A stretch of 64,000 nucleotides of DNA from a bacterium (GTDB lineage Bacteria > Vulcanimicrobiota > Vulcanimicrobiia > Vulcanimicrobiales > SCRA01), in assembly GCA_004298675.1 (NCBI GenBank), contig SCRI01000082.1, positions 7,146 to 71,145 of the forward strand, given 5' to 3'. Positions 42,724-51,753 of this stretch are shown piece after piece. Numbering within the stretch: position 1 is the stretch's first letter; each line of letters starts with the position of its first letter. The position numbers were made by a program, and so were the translations under genes. The notes under the pieces were generated by a model. It was not told where the DNA came from. It worked only from the letters and a program-made list of their open reading frames with translations, and searched no databases.

Positions 42724-43590
42724 GTGACGCTGATACTGCAGCTCGCGATCAATGGGCTCGTCTTCGGCTCACTACTGGGGCTCGTCGCGCTGGGGCTCGC
42801 ACTCGTCTTCGGCGTGATGCGGCTGGTGAACTTCGTCCATGGCGAGTTCATCACGCTGGGCGCCTACGCGACGTACCTCTTGGTCACCACAACCGGTATC
42901 TCACCGCTGTGGGGCATCCCGATCGCCGCGCTACTCGGCGCGGCGATCGGGCTCGCGGTCCAAATGCTCGTGATCTCACGCCTTGCCGGGCGCCCTGAGC
43001 TCGATGCATTGATGGCAACGTATGCGCTCTCTATCGTCGGCCTGGGACTCTTCGCGCTCGCTTTCGGCGGCGACTTCCGCACGTATTCGGCTGGGCCGAA
43101 CGGCAACGTGTCACTTGCCGGCGTCGTCATCGGCTGGCGCAGCATCACGGTGCTCGTCACCTGCGTCATCGTTGGAGCCGCGACGTTGGCACTGGTTTCT
43201 CGAGCACGTACCGGCCTTGGTTTTCGCGCCGTCGCGCAGAATCGCGAGGCGGCCGCGGCGTGCGGCGTCAATGTCGTCGCAAGCGAACGCCTGGCGTTCA
43301 GCCTCTCCGTCGCGCTCGCGGCAATCTGCGGCGCGCTCATCAGCTTCATCGGAACCACGACGCCGACCGTCGGCCACGAGTGGCTGCTCGACGGCTTCGT
43401 GGTCGTCATCATCGGCGGCCTCGGCAGCATTAGCGGCGCGCTCGTCGCCGCGCTCGCCATCGGCCTCCTGCACAGTTTCGCAAGCTACTTCCTCGACGAT
43501 TCATGGGCACAGATCATGACCTACGCCTTGCTGTACGTGGCTCTGCTCGTCCGTCCGCACGGACTGCTCGGCGCGCGGAGCGCAACCTGA
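42724..43590 (+). CDS. livH: Liv-type ABC permease LivH (system 2)
   Basis: 288 residues from a GTG. NGLVFGSLLGLVALGLALVFGVMRLVNFVHGEFITLGAYATYL and RTGLGFRAVAQNREAAAACGVNVVASERLAFSLSVALAAICG, then GGLGSISGALVAALAIG, mark LivH. It is followed without gap by LivM. Confidence 0.92.
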   Translation: MTLILQLAINGLVFGSLLGLVALGLALVFGVMRLVNFVHGEFITLGAYATYLLVTTTGISPLWGIPIAALLGAAIGLAVQMLVISRLAGRPELDALMATYALSIVGLGLFALAFGGDFRTYSAGPNGNVSLAGVVIGWRSITVLVTCVIVGAATLALVSRARTGLGFRAVAQNREAAAACGVNVVASERLAFSLSVALAAICGALISFIGTTTPTVGHEWLLDGFVVVIIGGLGSISGALVAALAIGLLHSFASYFLDDSWAQIMTYALLYVALLVRPHGLLGARSAT

Positions 43591-44534
43591 ACACGCTCGC
43601 GCGCTTCACGGCGATTACCGTAGCGGTTGCGGCCGTCGCGGCAGTGATGCCGTTTGCCGGGGCATCCGTCTATGCAGGCACGCTCGTCTACTACGCGGCG
43701 TACTACCTCGTACTCGGGCAAGCGTGGAACATGATGTCGGGCCTCACCGGCTACGTCTCGTTCACGCACGGGGCCCTGGCCGGAATCGGAGCCTACACCG
43801 CGGTGCTTGCGATCAACGGCGGCTGGCCAATCGCGCTTGCGCTGGTCGCCGCGGTCGTTGTGACCGCATTCGCCTCTCTCGTTATCGGGGCGACCAGCCT
43901 ACGGCTGCGCGGGACCGCGTTCACCTTCGCAACGCTGTTCTTCCAAGAACTGCTGCTGCTCGCCGTGCGCAAACTCCCAGCCGCCGGCGGTGCCGCCGGC
44001 ACGACCCTGCAAGAGATTCTGCCGACGTCGCTCCCGCACGTACTGATGGTGTCGACGGCCGCGGCCGCGACCATTGCCTTCGCGCTCTTGCGCCGTAGCC
44101 GCACCGGCGTGCGCCTGCTCTCGATCAAAGGCGATGAGGATGCGGCGGCCGCGGTTGGTATCGATGCAACGCGGTTGAAGATCGGGGTCTTCTGCGCCAG
44201 CGCCGCACTGTGCGGCCTCGCAGGCGGCATTCATGCGCTGTTTATCGCCTCCTTGCATCCTGAGTCGGTGTTTGCCGTCGAGACGTCGATCGTCGCGCTT
44301 GCGGTGCCGCTCATCGGCGGTGTGGAAACCGCGCTCGGGCCCGTCGTCGGGGCGATTCTCTACGTCGGTTTGCGCGAGGTCCTACAGATCGTGGCGCCGT
44401 CGCTGCACCTGGTGATCGTCGGTTTGCTGATTCTGCTCGTCACCTTGTTCTTGCGCGACGGCATCGTCGGCGCCGCGCGCCGTCTGTTACAGCGGCGGCG
44501 CTCGTACCGGGCGGCATTGGAGACGGCACGATGA
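43587..44534 (+). CDS. livM: Liv-type ABC permease LivM (system 2)
   Basis: About 315 residues. No ATG, GTG or TTG is well placed: the first upstream ATG (43503) lies 88 bp inside livH and the first internal GTG would cut the first helix. A CTG at 43587 overlapping the livH stop (CTGA) with GGAG six nt upstream fits best, an unusual but plausible start. LivM marks: GQAWNMMSGLTGYVSFTHGALAGIGAYTAVLA, GATSLRLRGTAFTFATLFFQELLLL and SRTGVRLLSIKGDEDAAAAVGIDATRLK. Partner of LivH. Confidence 0.82.
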   Translation: MNTLARFTAITVAVAAVAAVMPFAGASVYAGTLVYYAAYYLVLGQAWNMMSGLTGYVSFTHGALAGIGAYTAVLAINGGWPIALALVAAVVVTAFASLVIGATSLRLRGTAFTFATLFFQELLLLAVRKLPAAGGAAGTTLQEILPTSLPHVLMVSTAAAATIAFALLRRSRTGVRLLSIKGDEDAAAAVGIDATRLKIGVFCASAALCGLAGGIHALFIASLHPESVFAVETSIVALAVPLIGGVETALGPVVGAILYVGLREVLQIVAPSLHLVIVGLLILLVTLFLRDGIVGAARRLLQRRRSYRAALETAR

Positions 44535-45253
44535 GCTGTCTGGAAGCCGTGGGCGTGAGCAAACGCTTCGGTGGGCTCCGCGCAGTCGACGGCGTCGACT
44601 TCACGGTCGAGCAGGGAGAGCTCGTCGGACTCTTTGGTCCCAACGGCGCGGGCAAGACGACGCTCTTCAACCTGATCGCCGGCGCCTACTTTCCCGATGC
44701 GGGCACGATTCGATTCGACGGCGGCGACGTGACACGCTTTCCGGCCTTTCGACGCGCGCGCCTGGGCATCGCGCGCACGTTTCAGGTGGTCCGGCCTTTT
44801 CGTGCGCTTTCGATCATGGAGAATTTACTCGCCGTGGTCGCGAGCCAAGGAGCATCAAATCGAACCGCGGAGGACGATGCGCTCCAACTGCTCACCGGCG
44901 TGGGCCTAGCCGACCGTGCCCACGACCCTGCCGGTTCGCTCACGCTGGGTATGCTCAAGCGCTTCGAGGTTGCACGCGCGCTCATGGTTCAGCCGCGCCT
45001 CATCTTACTCGACGAACCATTGGCGGGGCTCACCGACGGAGAGTCCACGATGATGCTCCGGCTGATCGAATCGGTGAAGCTGCGTGCCGCTGTCGTGATG
45101 GTTGAGCATAACGTTCGCCTCGCGCTGCCACTGTGCGATCGCGCCGTCGTGATGGAACAGGGCCGGGTCATCGCGCAGGGCACACCGGCACAGATCCGGT
45201 CCGATCCCGCGGTCATTCACGCATATCTGGGCGATACGCCGGAGGGCGACTAG
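44531..45253 (+). CDS. livG: Liv-type ABC ATPase LivG (system 2)
   Basis: 240 residues. SKRFGGLRAVDGVDFTVEQGELVGLFGPNGAGKTTLFNLIAGAY, IARTFQVVRPFRALS, LTLGMLKRFEVARALMVQPRLILLDEPLAGLTDGE, and VMVEHNVRLAL are LivG motifs; the signature LSGGQ is replaced by LTLGM, a variant seen in some members. The ATG overlaps the livM stop. Confidence 0.9.
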   Translation: MSCLEAVGVSKRFGGLRAVDGVDFTVEQGELVGLFGPNGAGKTTLFNLIAGAYFPDAGTIRFDGGDVTRFPAFRRARLGIARTFQVVRPFRALSIMENLLAVVASQGASNRTAEDDALQLLTGVGLADRAHDPAGSLTLGMLKRFEVARALMVQPRLILLDEPLAGLTDGESTMMLRLIESVKLRAAVVMVEHNVRLALPLCDRAVVMEQGRVIAQGTPAQIRSDPAVIHAYLGDTPEGD

Positions 45254-45949
45254 ATGCTCGACGTCCGCGGCGTCAGGGTCCGGTACGGTGAGGCACTGGC
45301 GGTGCGCGACGTCAGCTTGAGCGCACAGGCCGGTTCGTGGATTGCGATCGTCGGACCCAACGGCGCGGGGAAGACCTCGCTTGCGCGCGCGATCTGCGGC
45401 CTGGTTCCGCATCAGGGGACGGTCGCCATCTCCGGCAAGGACATCAGCAAGCTCCCGGCGTGGGAGCGCCAGCGGCGCGGTATCGGGTACGTGCCGGAAG
45501 GGCGGCAGCTTTTCGGTGCGATGAGCGTCGAGGAGAACCTGCGTGTGGGGGCGTTCTCACGCGCCGGCGCAGAGATCCGGCGCGGACTCGACGAGGCATT
45601 CGCGCTCTTCCCGCGCTTAGCTGAACGGCGCGCGCAGCCGGCGGCAACGCTCTCGGGTGGTGAGCAGCAGATGCTCGCGCTCGCGCGTGCCCTCATGGCC
45701 AGCCCCAGCCTCCTCCTCGTCGACGAGATCTCGTGGGGTCTGATGCCGCTGCTGGTGGCGCAAGTCTTCGAGCGCCTCGCCGCGCTCAACGCCGAGGGAT
45801 TGACGATCGTACAGATCGAGCAAAACGCGCACGAAGTGTTGCGCCGCGCCACCCACGCCTACGTGATGGCCGCAGGCGTCTGCGTCTTCGACGGGCCGGC
45901 ACAAAGCGTGGCGCGCGACCCCCGAGTCCTCGAAAGTTACATCGGCTGA
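45254..45949 (+). CDS. livF: Liv-type ABC ATPase LivF (system 2)
   Basis: 231 residues, starting at the base after the livG stop. Walker A VGPNGAGKTSLARA, GYVPEGRQLFGAMSVEENLRVG, signature LSGGEQQMLALARALMASPSLLLVDEISWGLMP and IEQNAHEVL are typical of LivF. The Walker B aspartate-glutamate reads VDEISWG. Completes transporter 2. Confidence 0.91.
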   Translation: MLDVRGVRVRYGEALAVRDVSLSAQAGSWIAIVGPNGAGKTSLARAICGLVPHQGTVAISGKDISKLPAWERQRRGIGYVPEGRQLFGAMSVEENLRVGAFSRAGAEIRRGLDEAFALFPRLAERRAQPAATLSGGEQQMLALARALMASPSLLLVDEISWGLMPLLVAQVFERLAALNAEGLTIVQIEQNAHEVLRRATHAYVMAAGVCVFDGPAQSVARDPRVLESYIG

Positions 45950-45959
45950 TGGTGGTGGT

Positions 45960-47129
45960 ATGGATTTTGAACTAAGTGAAGAGCAACAGGCGATCCGGGA
46001 CTCCGTCCTCAAGCTGTGCACGCGCTTCGATGACGCGTACTGGCTCGAAAAGGATCGCCACGGCGGCTTTCCGGTGGAGTTTCACGCCGCGATCGCGCAA
46101 GCGGGTTGGCTCGGCATCGCGATGCCCGAAGCGTACGGTGGCGCGGGGCTAGGGATCACGGAAGCCGCGATTCTGCTCGAAGCGGTTGCGGAGTCGGGCG
46201 CAGGGATGAGCGGCGCGTCGGCGATCCACATGAACATCTTCGGTCTGCAGCCGGTCGTCGTCTTTGGGACTGCCGAACAGAAGGCGCGCATGCTGCCGCC
46301 GCTCATCGCGGGAGCGGAGAAGGCGTGCTTTGCCGTTACCGAACCCAATATCGGGCTCAACACGACCGCACTCATGACGCGCGCCGAAAAGCATGGCGAT
46401 CGCTACGTCGTCAACGGCGAGAAGATCTGGATCTCGACGGCTCAAGTCGCGGACAAGATGCTGCTGCTCGCGCGCACGACGCCGCGTGCGGACGTCAAAC
46501 GTAAGACCGACGGGCTGACGCTCTTCTACACCAGCTTTCGTCGCGGCGAGGGCGTCGAAGTCCGGGAGATCGAAAAGCTCGGCCGCAAAGCGGTCGACTC
46601 GAACATGCTGTTCATCAACGGCCTGGAGATTCCCGAGGCCGACCGCATCGGCGCCGAGGGCGACGGCTTTAAATCGATCCTGCACGGCATGAATCCGGAG
46701 CGCATTCTCATTGCCGCCGAAGCAGTCGGCATCGGGCGTGCCGCTCTGCGCAAGGCAGCGGCCTACGCCAAAGAGCGGGTGGTCTTCGATCGGCCGATCG
46801 GGCAGAATCAAGGAATTGCCCATCCCCTTGCGCGCTGTTGGATGGACGTGGAGGCGGCCTACCTGATGGTGCTGCGCGCGGCGGACGCTTACGACCGCGG
46901 TAAGGAATGCGGAGTGGAAGCCAACAGCGCCAAGTACCTGGCGGCGGAAGCCGCGTTCCATGCGTGCGAGACCGCAGTCATGACGCTTGGCGGCATGGGC
47001 TATGCCAAGGAGTATCACGTGGAGCGCTATCTGCGCGAGTCGCTGATTCCCCGCATTGCGCCGATCAGCCCGCACATGATCATGAACTTCATCGCCGAGC
47101 GCGTGCTCGGCTTGCCGAAATCGTACTAG
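45960..47129 (+). CDS. Acyl-CoA dehydrogenase family protein
   Basis: 389 residues with MDFELSEEQQAIRDSVLKLC start, the FAD/substrate motif CFAVTEPNIGLNTTALMTRAEKHGDRYVVNGEKIWISTAQVADKMLL and the C-terminal LGGMGYAKEYHVERYLRESLIPRIAPIS. The last helix lacks the usual IYEGT segment around the catalytic glutamate and reads IAPISPHM, like CaiA-type members. In the operon with MaoC, CitE and CoA-transferases it may oxidise methylsuccinyl-CoA or a similar branched acyl-CoA, by inference. Directly follows livF (10 bp). Confidence 0.88.
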   Translation: MDFELSEEQQAIRDSVLKLCTRFDDAYWLEKDRHGGFPVEFHAAIAQAGWLGIAMPEAYGGAGLGITEAAILLEAVAESGAGMSGASAIHMNIFGLQPVVVFGTAEQKARMLPPLIAGAEKACFAVTEPNIGLNTTALMTRAEKHGDRYVVNGEKIWISTAQVADKMLLLARTTPRADVKRKTDGLTLFYTSFRRGEGVEVREIEKLGRKAVDSNMLFINGLEIPEADRIGAEGDGFKSILHGMNPERILIAAEAVGIGRAALRKAAAYAKERVVFDRPIGQNQGIAHPLARCWMDVEAAYLMVLRAADAYDRGKECGVEANSAKYLAAEAAFHACETAVMTLGGMGYAKEYHVERYLRESLIPRIAPISPHMIMNFIAERVLGLPKSY

Positions 47130-47150
47130 ACGGAGAGGAGCAGATCCGAC

Positions 47151-47609
47151 GTGGCAGGGCTATATTTCGAGGAGTTTGACGAAGGACAGGTGTTCGAGCA
47201 CGCGCCGACGCGCACGGTCACCGAGATGGACAACGTGCTGTTCAGCTCGCTGACCATGAATCCGCAGCCGTTGCACCTGGACGAGGAGTACGCCCGGACG
47301 ACGGAGTTCGGGCAGCGCCTGGTAAACAGCCTCTTTACCCTCGGACTCCTGGTCGGGATGACGGTGGGTGAGACGACGCTCGGAACGACGATCGCGAATC
47401 TGGGGATGAGCGAGATCGCCTTTCCGAAGCCGGTGTTCCACGGCGACACGCTGCACGCACGCACGACCGTTCGCTCAAAGCGCAGCAGCCGCTCGCGGCC
47501 CGATGCCGGAATCGTCGAATTCCAGCATCAGGCAATCAATCAGCGGGGCGAGATCGTTGCGACATGCGTGCGTGCGGCCTTCATGAAGAAGCGCACGGCG
47601 GCAGCATGA
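47151..47609 (+). CDS. MaoC-family dehydratase (mesaconyl-CoA hydratase-like)
   Basis: 152 residues from a GTG. Single hot-dog fold with [75 protein letters not shown]; the [11 protein letters not shown] segment and [14 protein letters not shown] resemble the mesaconyl-CoA/beta-methylmalyl-CoA dehydratase subgroup. It would hydrate mesaconyl-CoA to a malyl-type CoA ester for the CitE-like lyase that overlaps its 3-prime end (ATGA). Confidence 0.83.
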   Translation: MAGLYFEEFDEGQVFEHAPTRTVTEMDNVLFSSLTMNPQPLHLDEEYARTTEFGQRLVNSLFTLGLLVGMTVGETTLGTTIANLGMSEIAFPKPVFHGDTLHARTTVRSKRSSRSRPDAGIVEFQHQAINQRGEIVATCVRAAFMKKRTAAA

Positions 47610-48460
47610 TGCGCTCGTATCTGTTCGTTCCGGCCGACAGCGAGCGTAAGCTCGCCAAAGGCAGCGAGAGCGGGGCCGACGCGCTGATCCTGGACCTCGA
47701 GGATTCGGTCGCCGAGGCGCGCCGTCCGATCGCGCGCGATTCCGCGCGAGCGTACATCGAAGCCGCCCGCGGCGGCCCACAACTCTACGTTCGCATCAAT
47801 GCTCTGGCCAGCGGGGCGGCGCTCGACGATCTCGCGGTTGTCATGCGTACCCGGCCGTACGGCATCATGCTGCCGAAGTGCATTCCCGCCGACGTCCGGA
47901 CGCTCTCTGCGTACCTGAGCGCGTTTGAAGCAGCCGGCGGGCACCCGGTTGGGGCGACGCGCATCGTGGCGATCGCGACGGAGACGCCCGCGTCCCTGTT
48001 CGCGCTGCAAGATTACCGCGGGGCGTCGTCACGTCTGGAGGCGTTGACCTGGGGTGCCGAAGATCTGGCGGCAGCGCTGGGTGCGGAGAATCGACTGGCC
48101 GACGGGACGTACGGCGATGTCTTCCGGCTCGCTCGTTCGCTGTGCGTGGTGGCCGCGGGGGCTGCGGAAGTCGCGGCGGTCGATACGGTATTCACCAACT
48201 TCAAAGACGAACGCGGGCTCGAGACCGAAAGCCGCGCCGCACGGCGCGCGGGGTTTGCGGGGAAGATGGCGATTCATCCGGCGCAGGTGCCGATCATCAA
48301 TGCGGCGTTCACCGCGACGCCGGAAGAGCTGCGTTGGGCCAAGGCGGTGATCGAGGCCTTCGAGCGTGCTCCGGACGCGGGCACCGTCGCGATCGATGGC
48401 AAAATGATCGATCGCCCCCATCTCACCCTGGCGCGGCGCTTGCTGGGGGCAGCACGATGA
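47606..48460 (+). CDS. HpcH/HpaI (CitE)-family CoA lyase
   Basis: 284 residues from the ATG overlapping the MaoC stop. [38 protein letters not shown] and [15 protein letters not shown], then [29 protein letters not shown] and [20 protein letters not shown] are marks of malyl-/citramalyl-CoA lyases; the LDLEDSV and IATETP acidic residues bind the metal. It would split beta-methylmalyl-CoA or citramalyl-CoA to glyoxylate/pyruvate and an acyl-CoA. A longer frame beginning at 47564 lies within maoC and was rejected. Confidence 0.87.
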   Translation: MMRSYLFVPADSERKLAKGSESGADALILDLEDSVAEARRPIARDSARAYIEAARGGPQLYVRINALASGAALDDLAVVMRTRPYGIMLPKCIPADVRTLSAYLSAFEAAGGHPVGATRIVAIATETPASLFALQDYRGASSRLEALTWGAEDLAAALGAENRLADGTYGDVFRLARSLCVVAAGAAEVAAVDTVFTNFKDERGLETESRAARRAGFAGKMAIHPAQVPIINAAFTATPEELRWAKAVIEAFERAPDAGTVAIDGKMIDRPHLTLARRLLGAAR

Positions 48461-49590
48461 GCGGCACGCAGAACGCCGGCGCATGGGAGCCGCTCGCCGG
48501 CATACGTATCCTCGACTTCTCCGTGCTCCTGCCCGGGCCGTTTGCCACGCTAGCCCTGGCCGATCTCGGCGCCGACGTCATCAAGGTCGAGGCCCCCGCG
48601 GGGGACGAGGGCCGGACGATTACCGGCTTGCACTTCGCCTCGGTCAACCGCAACAAGCGCAGCATCGCGCTCGACCTGAAAGATGCGGCCTCACGACCGG
48701 TCGTGGCCAGGCTCGCGGCTTGGGCCGACGTCGCCATCGAGACGTTCCGGCCGGGTGTTGCGCAGCGTCTGGGGATCGATGCCGGGATGCTGCGTTCGTA
48801 CAACGAGCGGCTGATCTACTGCTCGCTCTCGGGATACGGGCAAAACGGCCCGCAAGCGCAGACGCCCGGACACGATCTGAACTACCTCGCCGCGGCGGGA
48901 ACGCTCGCGCTCGCGAGCCATTGGGGCGACGAGCGTCCGCGCCGCGCCGGCGTTCCAGTGGCGGACCTAGCCGGCGGCACCTACGCGGCGATCGCGATCT
49001 TGAGCGCGCTGTACGAACGCGAGCGGACCGGACGCGGCAGGCAACTCGATCTGAGCCTATTCGAAGCGGCGCTCTCGTTCACCGCCACGCGGCGCGGACT
49101 CGGCCTCGACGCCCCGACGCGGCTGCACCTCTACCCGACCAACGACCTATTCGAAACGGCCGACGGCCGGTATATCGTGCTCGGGCTCGTCGAAGATCGT
49201 TTCTGGGCGAATTTCATGCGTGCGCTCGGCGACGAAGCGAGCGCGCTACGGGATGCACGCTTCGCGAGCGAAGCATTGCGGCGCGAGCACGGCGACGTGC
49301 TCGAGCCGATCCTGCGTGCGACGTTGCGCGCGCACGCGGCCGAGGAGTGGTTAGCGCGCTTCAGCCGGCACGACGTCCCGGCACAACTCGTGGTAACACC
49401 GCGCGAAGCGAGCCGAGGCCCGCAGATGCGCGCGCGCGAGCTGGTCGTGGAGCGCGATGGCGAGACGCACTTGCCATTTCCCGTCATCGCCGACGGTACG
49501 CACAGACCGGCCCTTCGCAGCACGGCGCCCAGCCTCAACCAGCATGCGGACGATATCTTGCGCGAGCTCGGCATGGAGGCACGCGCATGA
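48457..49590 (+). CDS. CaiB/BaiF-type CoA-transferase (first of a pair)
   Basis: 377 residues from the ATG overlapping the lyase stop. GIRILDFSVLLPGPFATLALADLGADVIKVEAPAGDEGR, VNRNKRSIALDLKD, GYGQNGPQAQTPGHDLNYLAAAGTLALAS, and GRGRQLDLSLFEAALSF are class III CoA-transferase motifs; the HDLNY aspartate fits the catalytic position. It is paired with the next gene, so the two may form a heteromeric enzyme or act on two acids, such as mesaconate and methylsuccinate. Confidence 0.9.
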   Translation: MSGTQNAGAWEPLAGIRILDFSVLLPGPFATLALADLGADVIKVEAPAGDEGRTITGLHFASVNRNKRSIALDLKDAASRPVVARLAAWADVAIETFRPGVAQRLGIDAGMLRSYNERLIYCSLSGYGQNGPQAQTPGHDLNYLAAAGTLALASHWGDERPRRAGVPVADLAGGTYAAIAILSALYERERTGRGRQLDLSLFEAALSFTATRRGLGLDAPTRLHLYPTNDLFETADGRYIVLGLVEDRFWANFMRALGDEASALRDARFASEALRREHGDVLEPILRATLRAHAAEEWLARFSRHDVPAQLVVTPREASRGPQMRARELVVERDGETHLPFPVIADGTHRPALRSTAPSLNQHADDILRELGMEARA

Positions 49591-50792
49591 GCGGGCCGCT
49601 GCAGGGAGTACGGGTCATCGACGTCACGATGAACGTCCTGGGACCGTTCGGCTCGCAAATCTTGGGTGACATGGGGGCCGATATTTGGAAGATCGAGCCG
49701 CCCGAAGGCGATACGCTGCGCGGCGTCGGGCCGGCCCGTCATCCCAAGATGGGGCCGTACTACCTCAATCTTAACCGGAACAAGCGCAGCATGGCGCTCG
49801 ATATGAAGCGGGCCGAAGCGCGGCCAATTTTGCGGCGCATGATCGAGCGTGCGGACGTGGTGTTTTACAGCTTGCGACCCAAGGCGATGGCGCGGCTCGG
49901 CCTCGGCTATGACGACGTGCGGGCCATCAATCCGCGCATCATCTACTGTGGCTCGTTCGGCTACGGACAAGACGGGCCGTACGCCGACAAGCCTGCGTAC
50001 GACGATCTGATGCAAGGCGCGATTGGCCTCGCGGTGCTGCAAGCGAAGCAGGGTGAGCCGCCGCGCTACGTGGTGTCCGCCATTGCCGACCGCATCGTTG
50101 GGATGGCGGCTGCCTCCGCGATCGGAATGGCGTTATATCACCGCGAGAAGACCGGCGAGGGACAAGCGATCGAAGTCCCGATGTTCGAGACGATGATCCA
50201 ATTCGTTATGGGGGACCATCTGTACGGGAAAACGTTCGAACCGCCCCTCGGCGACTTTGGCTACCCGCGCCTCTTGGACCCACATCGCCAGCCGTATCGC
50301 ACCAGCGACGGCTTCATCAGCGTGCTGGTGTACAACGACAAGCAGTGGGAGCGCTTCTTCGCGCTCGCACAGCGCGCGGATTTGGCCGGCGATCCGCGCT
50401 ATGCGTCGATGCAGCAGCGCACGCAGAACATCAGCGCACTTTATGCCGAACTGGACGCGATCTTTCCGCTGAAGACGACGGCGGAGTGGATGCGGCTGCT
50501 CGGCGAAGCCGACATTCCCGCGGCACCGCTGCATACGCCGCAGTCACTGCTCGAAGACGAGCACGTACGCGCGGTGAACTTTTTCCCGCTGATCGATCAT
50601 CCCTCGGAAGGGCGCCTGCGCGGCATGGGCGTGCCGTCGACCTGGAGCGCGTCGCAACCCGAGATCCAGCGTCACGCGCCGGTCCTGGGCGAGCACACCG
50701 TCGAATTGTTGCGCGAGCTCAAGTTCTCCGAGCCCGAGATTGCCGCCGTCCTCTCCAGTGGAGCGGCAATGCAGTATCACGCGCGTCCGTGA
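49587..50792 (+). CDS. CaiB/BaiF-type CoA-transferase (second of a pair)
   Basis: 401 residues from the ATG at 49587; an extended frame to 48483 runs inside the first transferase and was not used. Marks: LQGVRVIDVTMNVLGPFGSQILGDMGADIWKIEPPEGDTLRG, LNRNKRSMALDMK, GYGQDGPYADKPAYDDLMQGAIG and GEGQAIEVPMFETMIQFV. The KPAYDDL aspartate is the likely catalytic residue. It ends the operon that starts at the iclR gene; 28 bp later the convergent flavoprotein gene ends. Confidence 0.9.
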   Translation: MSGPLQGVRVIDVTMNVLGPFGSQILGDMGADIWKIEPPEGDTLRGVGPARHPKMGPYYLNLNRNKRSMALDMKRAEARPILRRMIERADVVFYSLRPKAMARLGLGYDDVRAINPRIIYCGSFGYGQDGPYADKPAYDDLMQGAIGLAVLQAKQGEPPRYVVSAIADRIVGMAAASAIGMALYHREKTGEGQAIEVPMFETMIQFVMGDHLYGKTFEPPLGDFGYPRLLDPHRQPYRTSDGFISVLVYNDKQWERFFALAQRADLAGDPRYASMQQRTQNISALYAELDAIFPLKTTAEWMRLLGEADIPAAPLHTPQSLLEDEHVRAVNFFPLIDHPSEGRLRGMGVPSTWSASQPEIQRHAPVLGEHTVELLRELKFSEPEIAAVLSSGAAMQYHARP

Positions 50793-50820
50793 TCAGCACG
50801 GACTGGCTATACGTGGGGAA

Positions 50821-51753
50821 TCAGAGTAACCCGCGCTTCTGCAAGTATTCGGTCGCAGCGGCAGCGGCTACGGCGCCTTCGCTCAGTGCATTGACGATCA
50901 AGCCGCGATAGCCGCGGCGCACGGCACCGGCCGCAAAAACGCCCGGCACGGAAGTCCGGCCGTCACTATCCGTCTCGACCAGCCCACGAGCATCACGCTG
51001 CACGTCCGGCGGGAGAAATTCGACGTTCGGATCTGCGCCGACGAACACGAATACGCCGCGCACCGGAAGCTCTTGCATGCTACCATCCGCTATGCTGCGC
51101 AGGACCACGCCCTCGACGCACTCCTTGCCGAGTACTTGTTCCACTACCGTCTCCCAGTGGAAAGCAATACGCTCGCATTCAGCGGCTGCCTGCAGGTATC
51201 GCCGACGCGCACGCAGCCGCGAGCCACGTACGATCACTGCTACGGAGCGGCAGATCTCTCCCAGATGCAGCGCCGCCTGAAGTGCGGCATCGCCACCGCC
51301 GACCACTGCAACGTCGGCGTCACGGAAGAGGCCACCATCACACCAGTCGCACTGCGAAACACCACGGCCGCTCAACTCGCCCTCGCCGGGAACGCCGAGG
51401 GCATGTAGACGCCCGCCCGATGCGATGATGACCGCGTGCGCACGGACCATCCGGTCTTGCGTCGTCACCTCGAACCGCGGTGCCGCAATCTGAACAGCCG
51501 TCACGCGTGACTCCACCAGCGTCCCGCCCAGCGTCGCAAATCGCTCCTTCAACGTCTCCGCGAGCACTGCGCCGGAGACGGAGGTCGGCGCCGGATAACT
51601 ACCGAGGACGCCTACGTTCGCGACCTGCCCGCCCGGCAGCGGGCTTGGCTCGATGCAGACGACAGAGGCACCGAGTTCGGCAGCCTCCGCCGCAGCCGCG
51701 AGTCCGCAAATGCCGCCACCGATAACGGCGACGTCGCATTCAAGTCCGAGCAT
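50821..51753 (-). CDS. Thioredoxin reductase-like FAD flavoprotein with CxxC
   Basis: 310 residues. FAD motif VAVIGGGICGLAAAAEAAELG at the N-terminus, NAD(P)H motif VAVVGGGDAALQAALHLG in the middle, and between them the redox pair C135-C138 in SQCDWCDGG at the place of the CATC motif of TrxB; the C-terminal VFVFVGADPNVEFL and GVFAAGAVRRG are also family marks. It is the last gene of the UGSC-2 operon, overlapping pxpA by 14 bp. It likely supplies electrons to a disulfide, or to the selenoprotein, by inference. Its partner thioredoxin is not in the window. Confidence 0.87.
   Translation of the reverse strand: MLGLECDVAVIGGGICGLAAAAEAAELGASVVCIEPSPLPGGQVANVGVLGSYPAPTSVSGAVLAETLKERFATLGGTLVESRVTAVQIAAPRFEVTTQDRMVRAHAVIIASGGRLHALGVPGEGELSGRGVSQCDWCDGGLFRDADVAVVGGGDAALQAALHLGEICRSVAVIVRGSRLRARRRYLQAAAECERIAFHWETVVEQVLGKECVEGVVLRSIADGSMQELPVRGVFVFVGADPNVEFLPPDVQRDARGLVETDSDGRTSVPGVFAAGAVRRGYRGLIVNALSEGAVAAAAATEYLQKRGLL

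Noticed and set aside
48483-49586. Long N-terminal extension of the second CoA-transferase
   Set aside because: The extension lies inside the first CoA-transferase gene in a different frame; the conserved start is at 49587.
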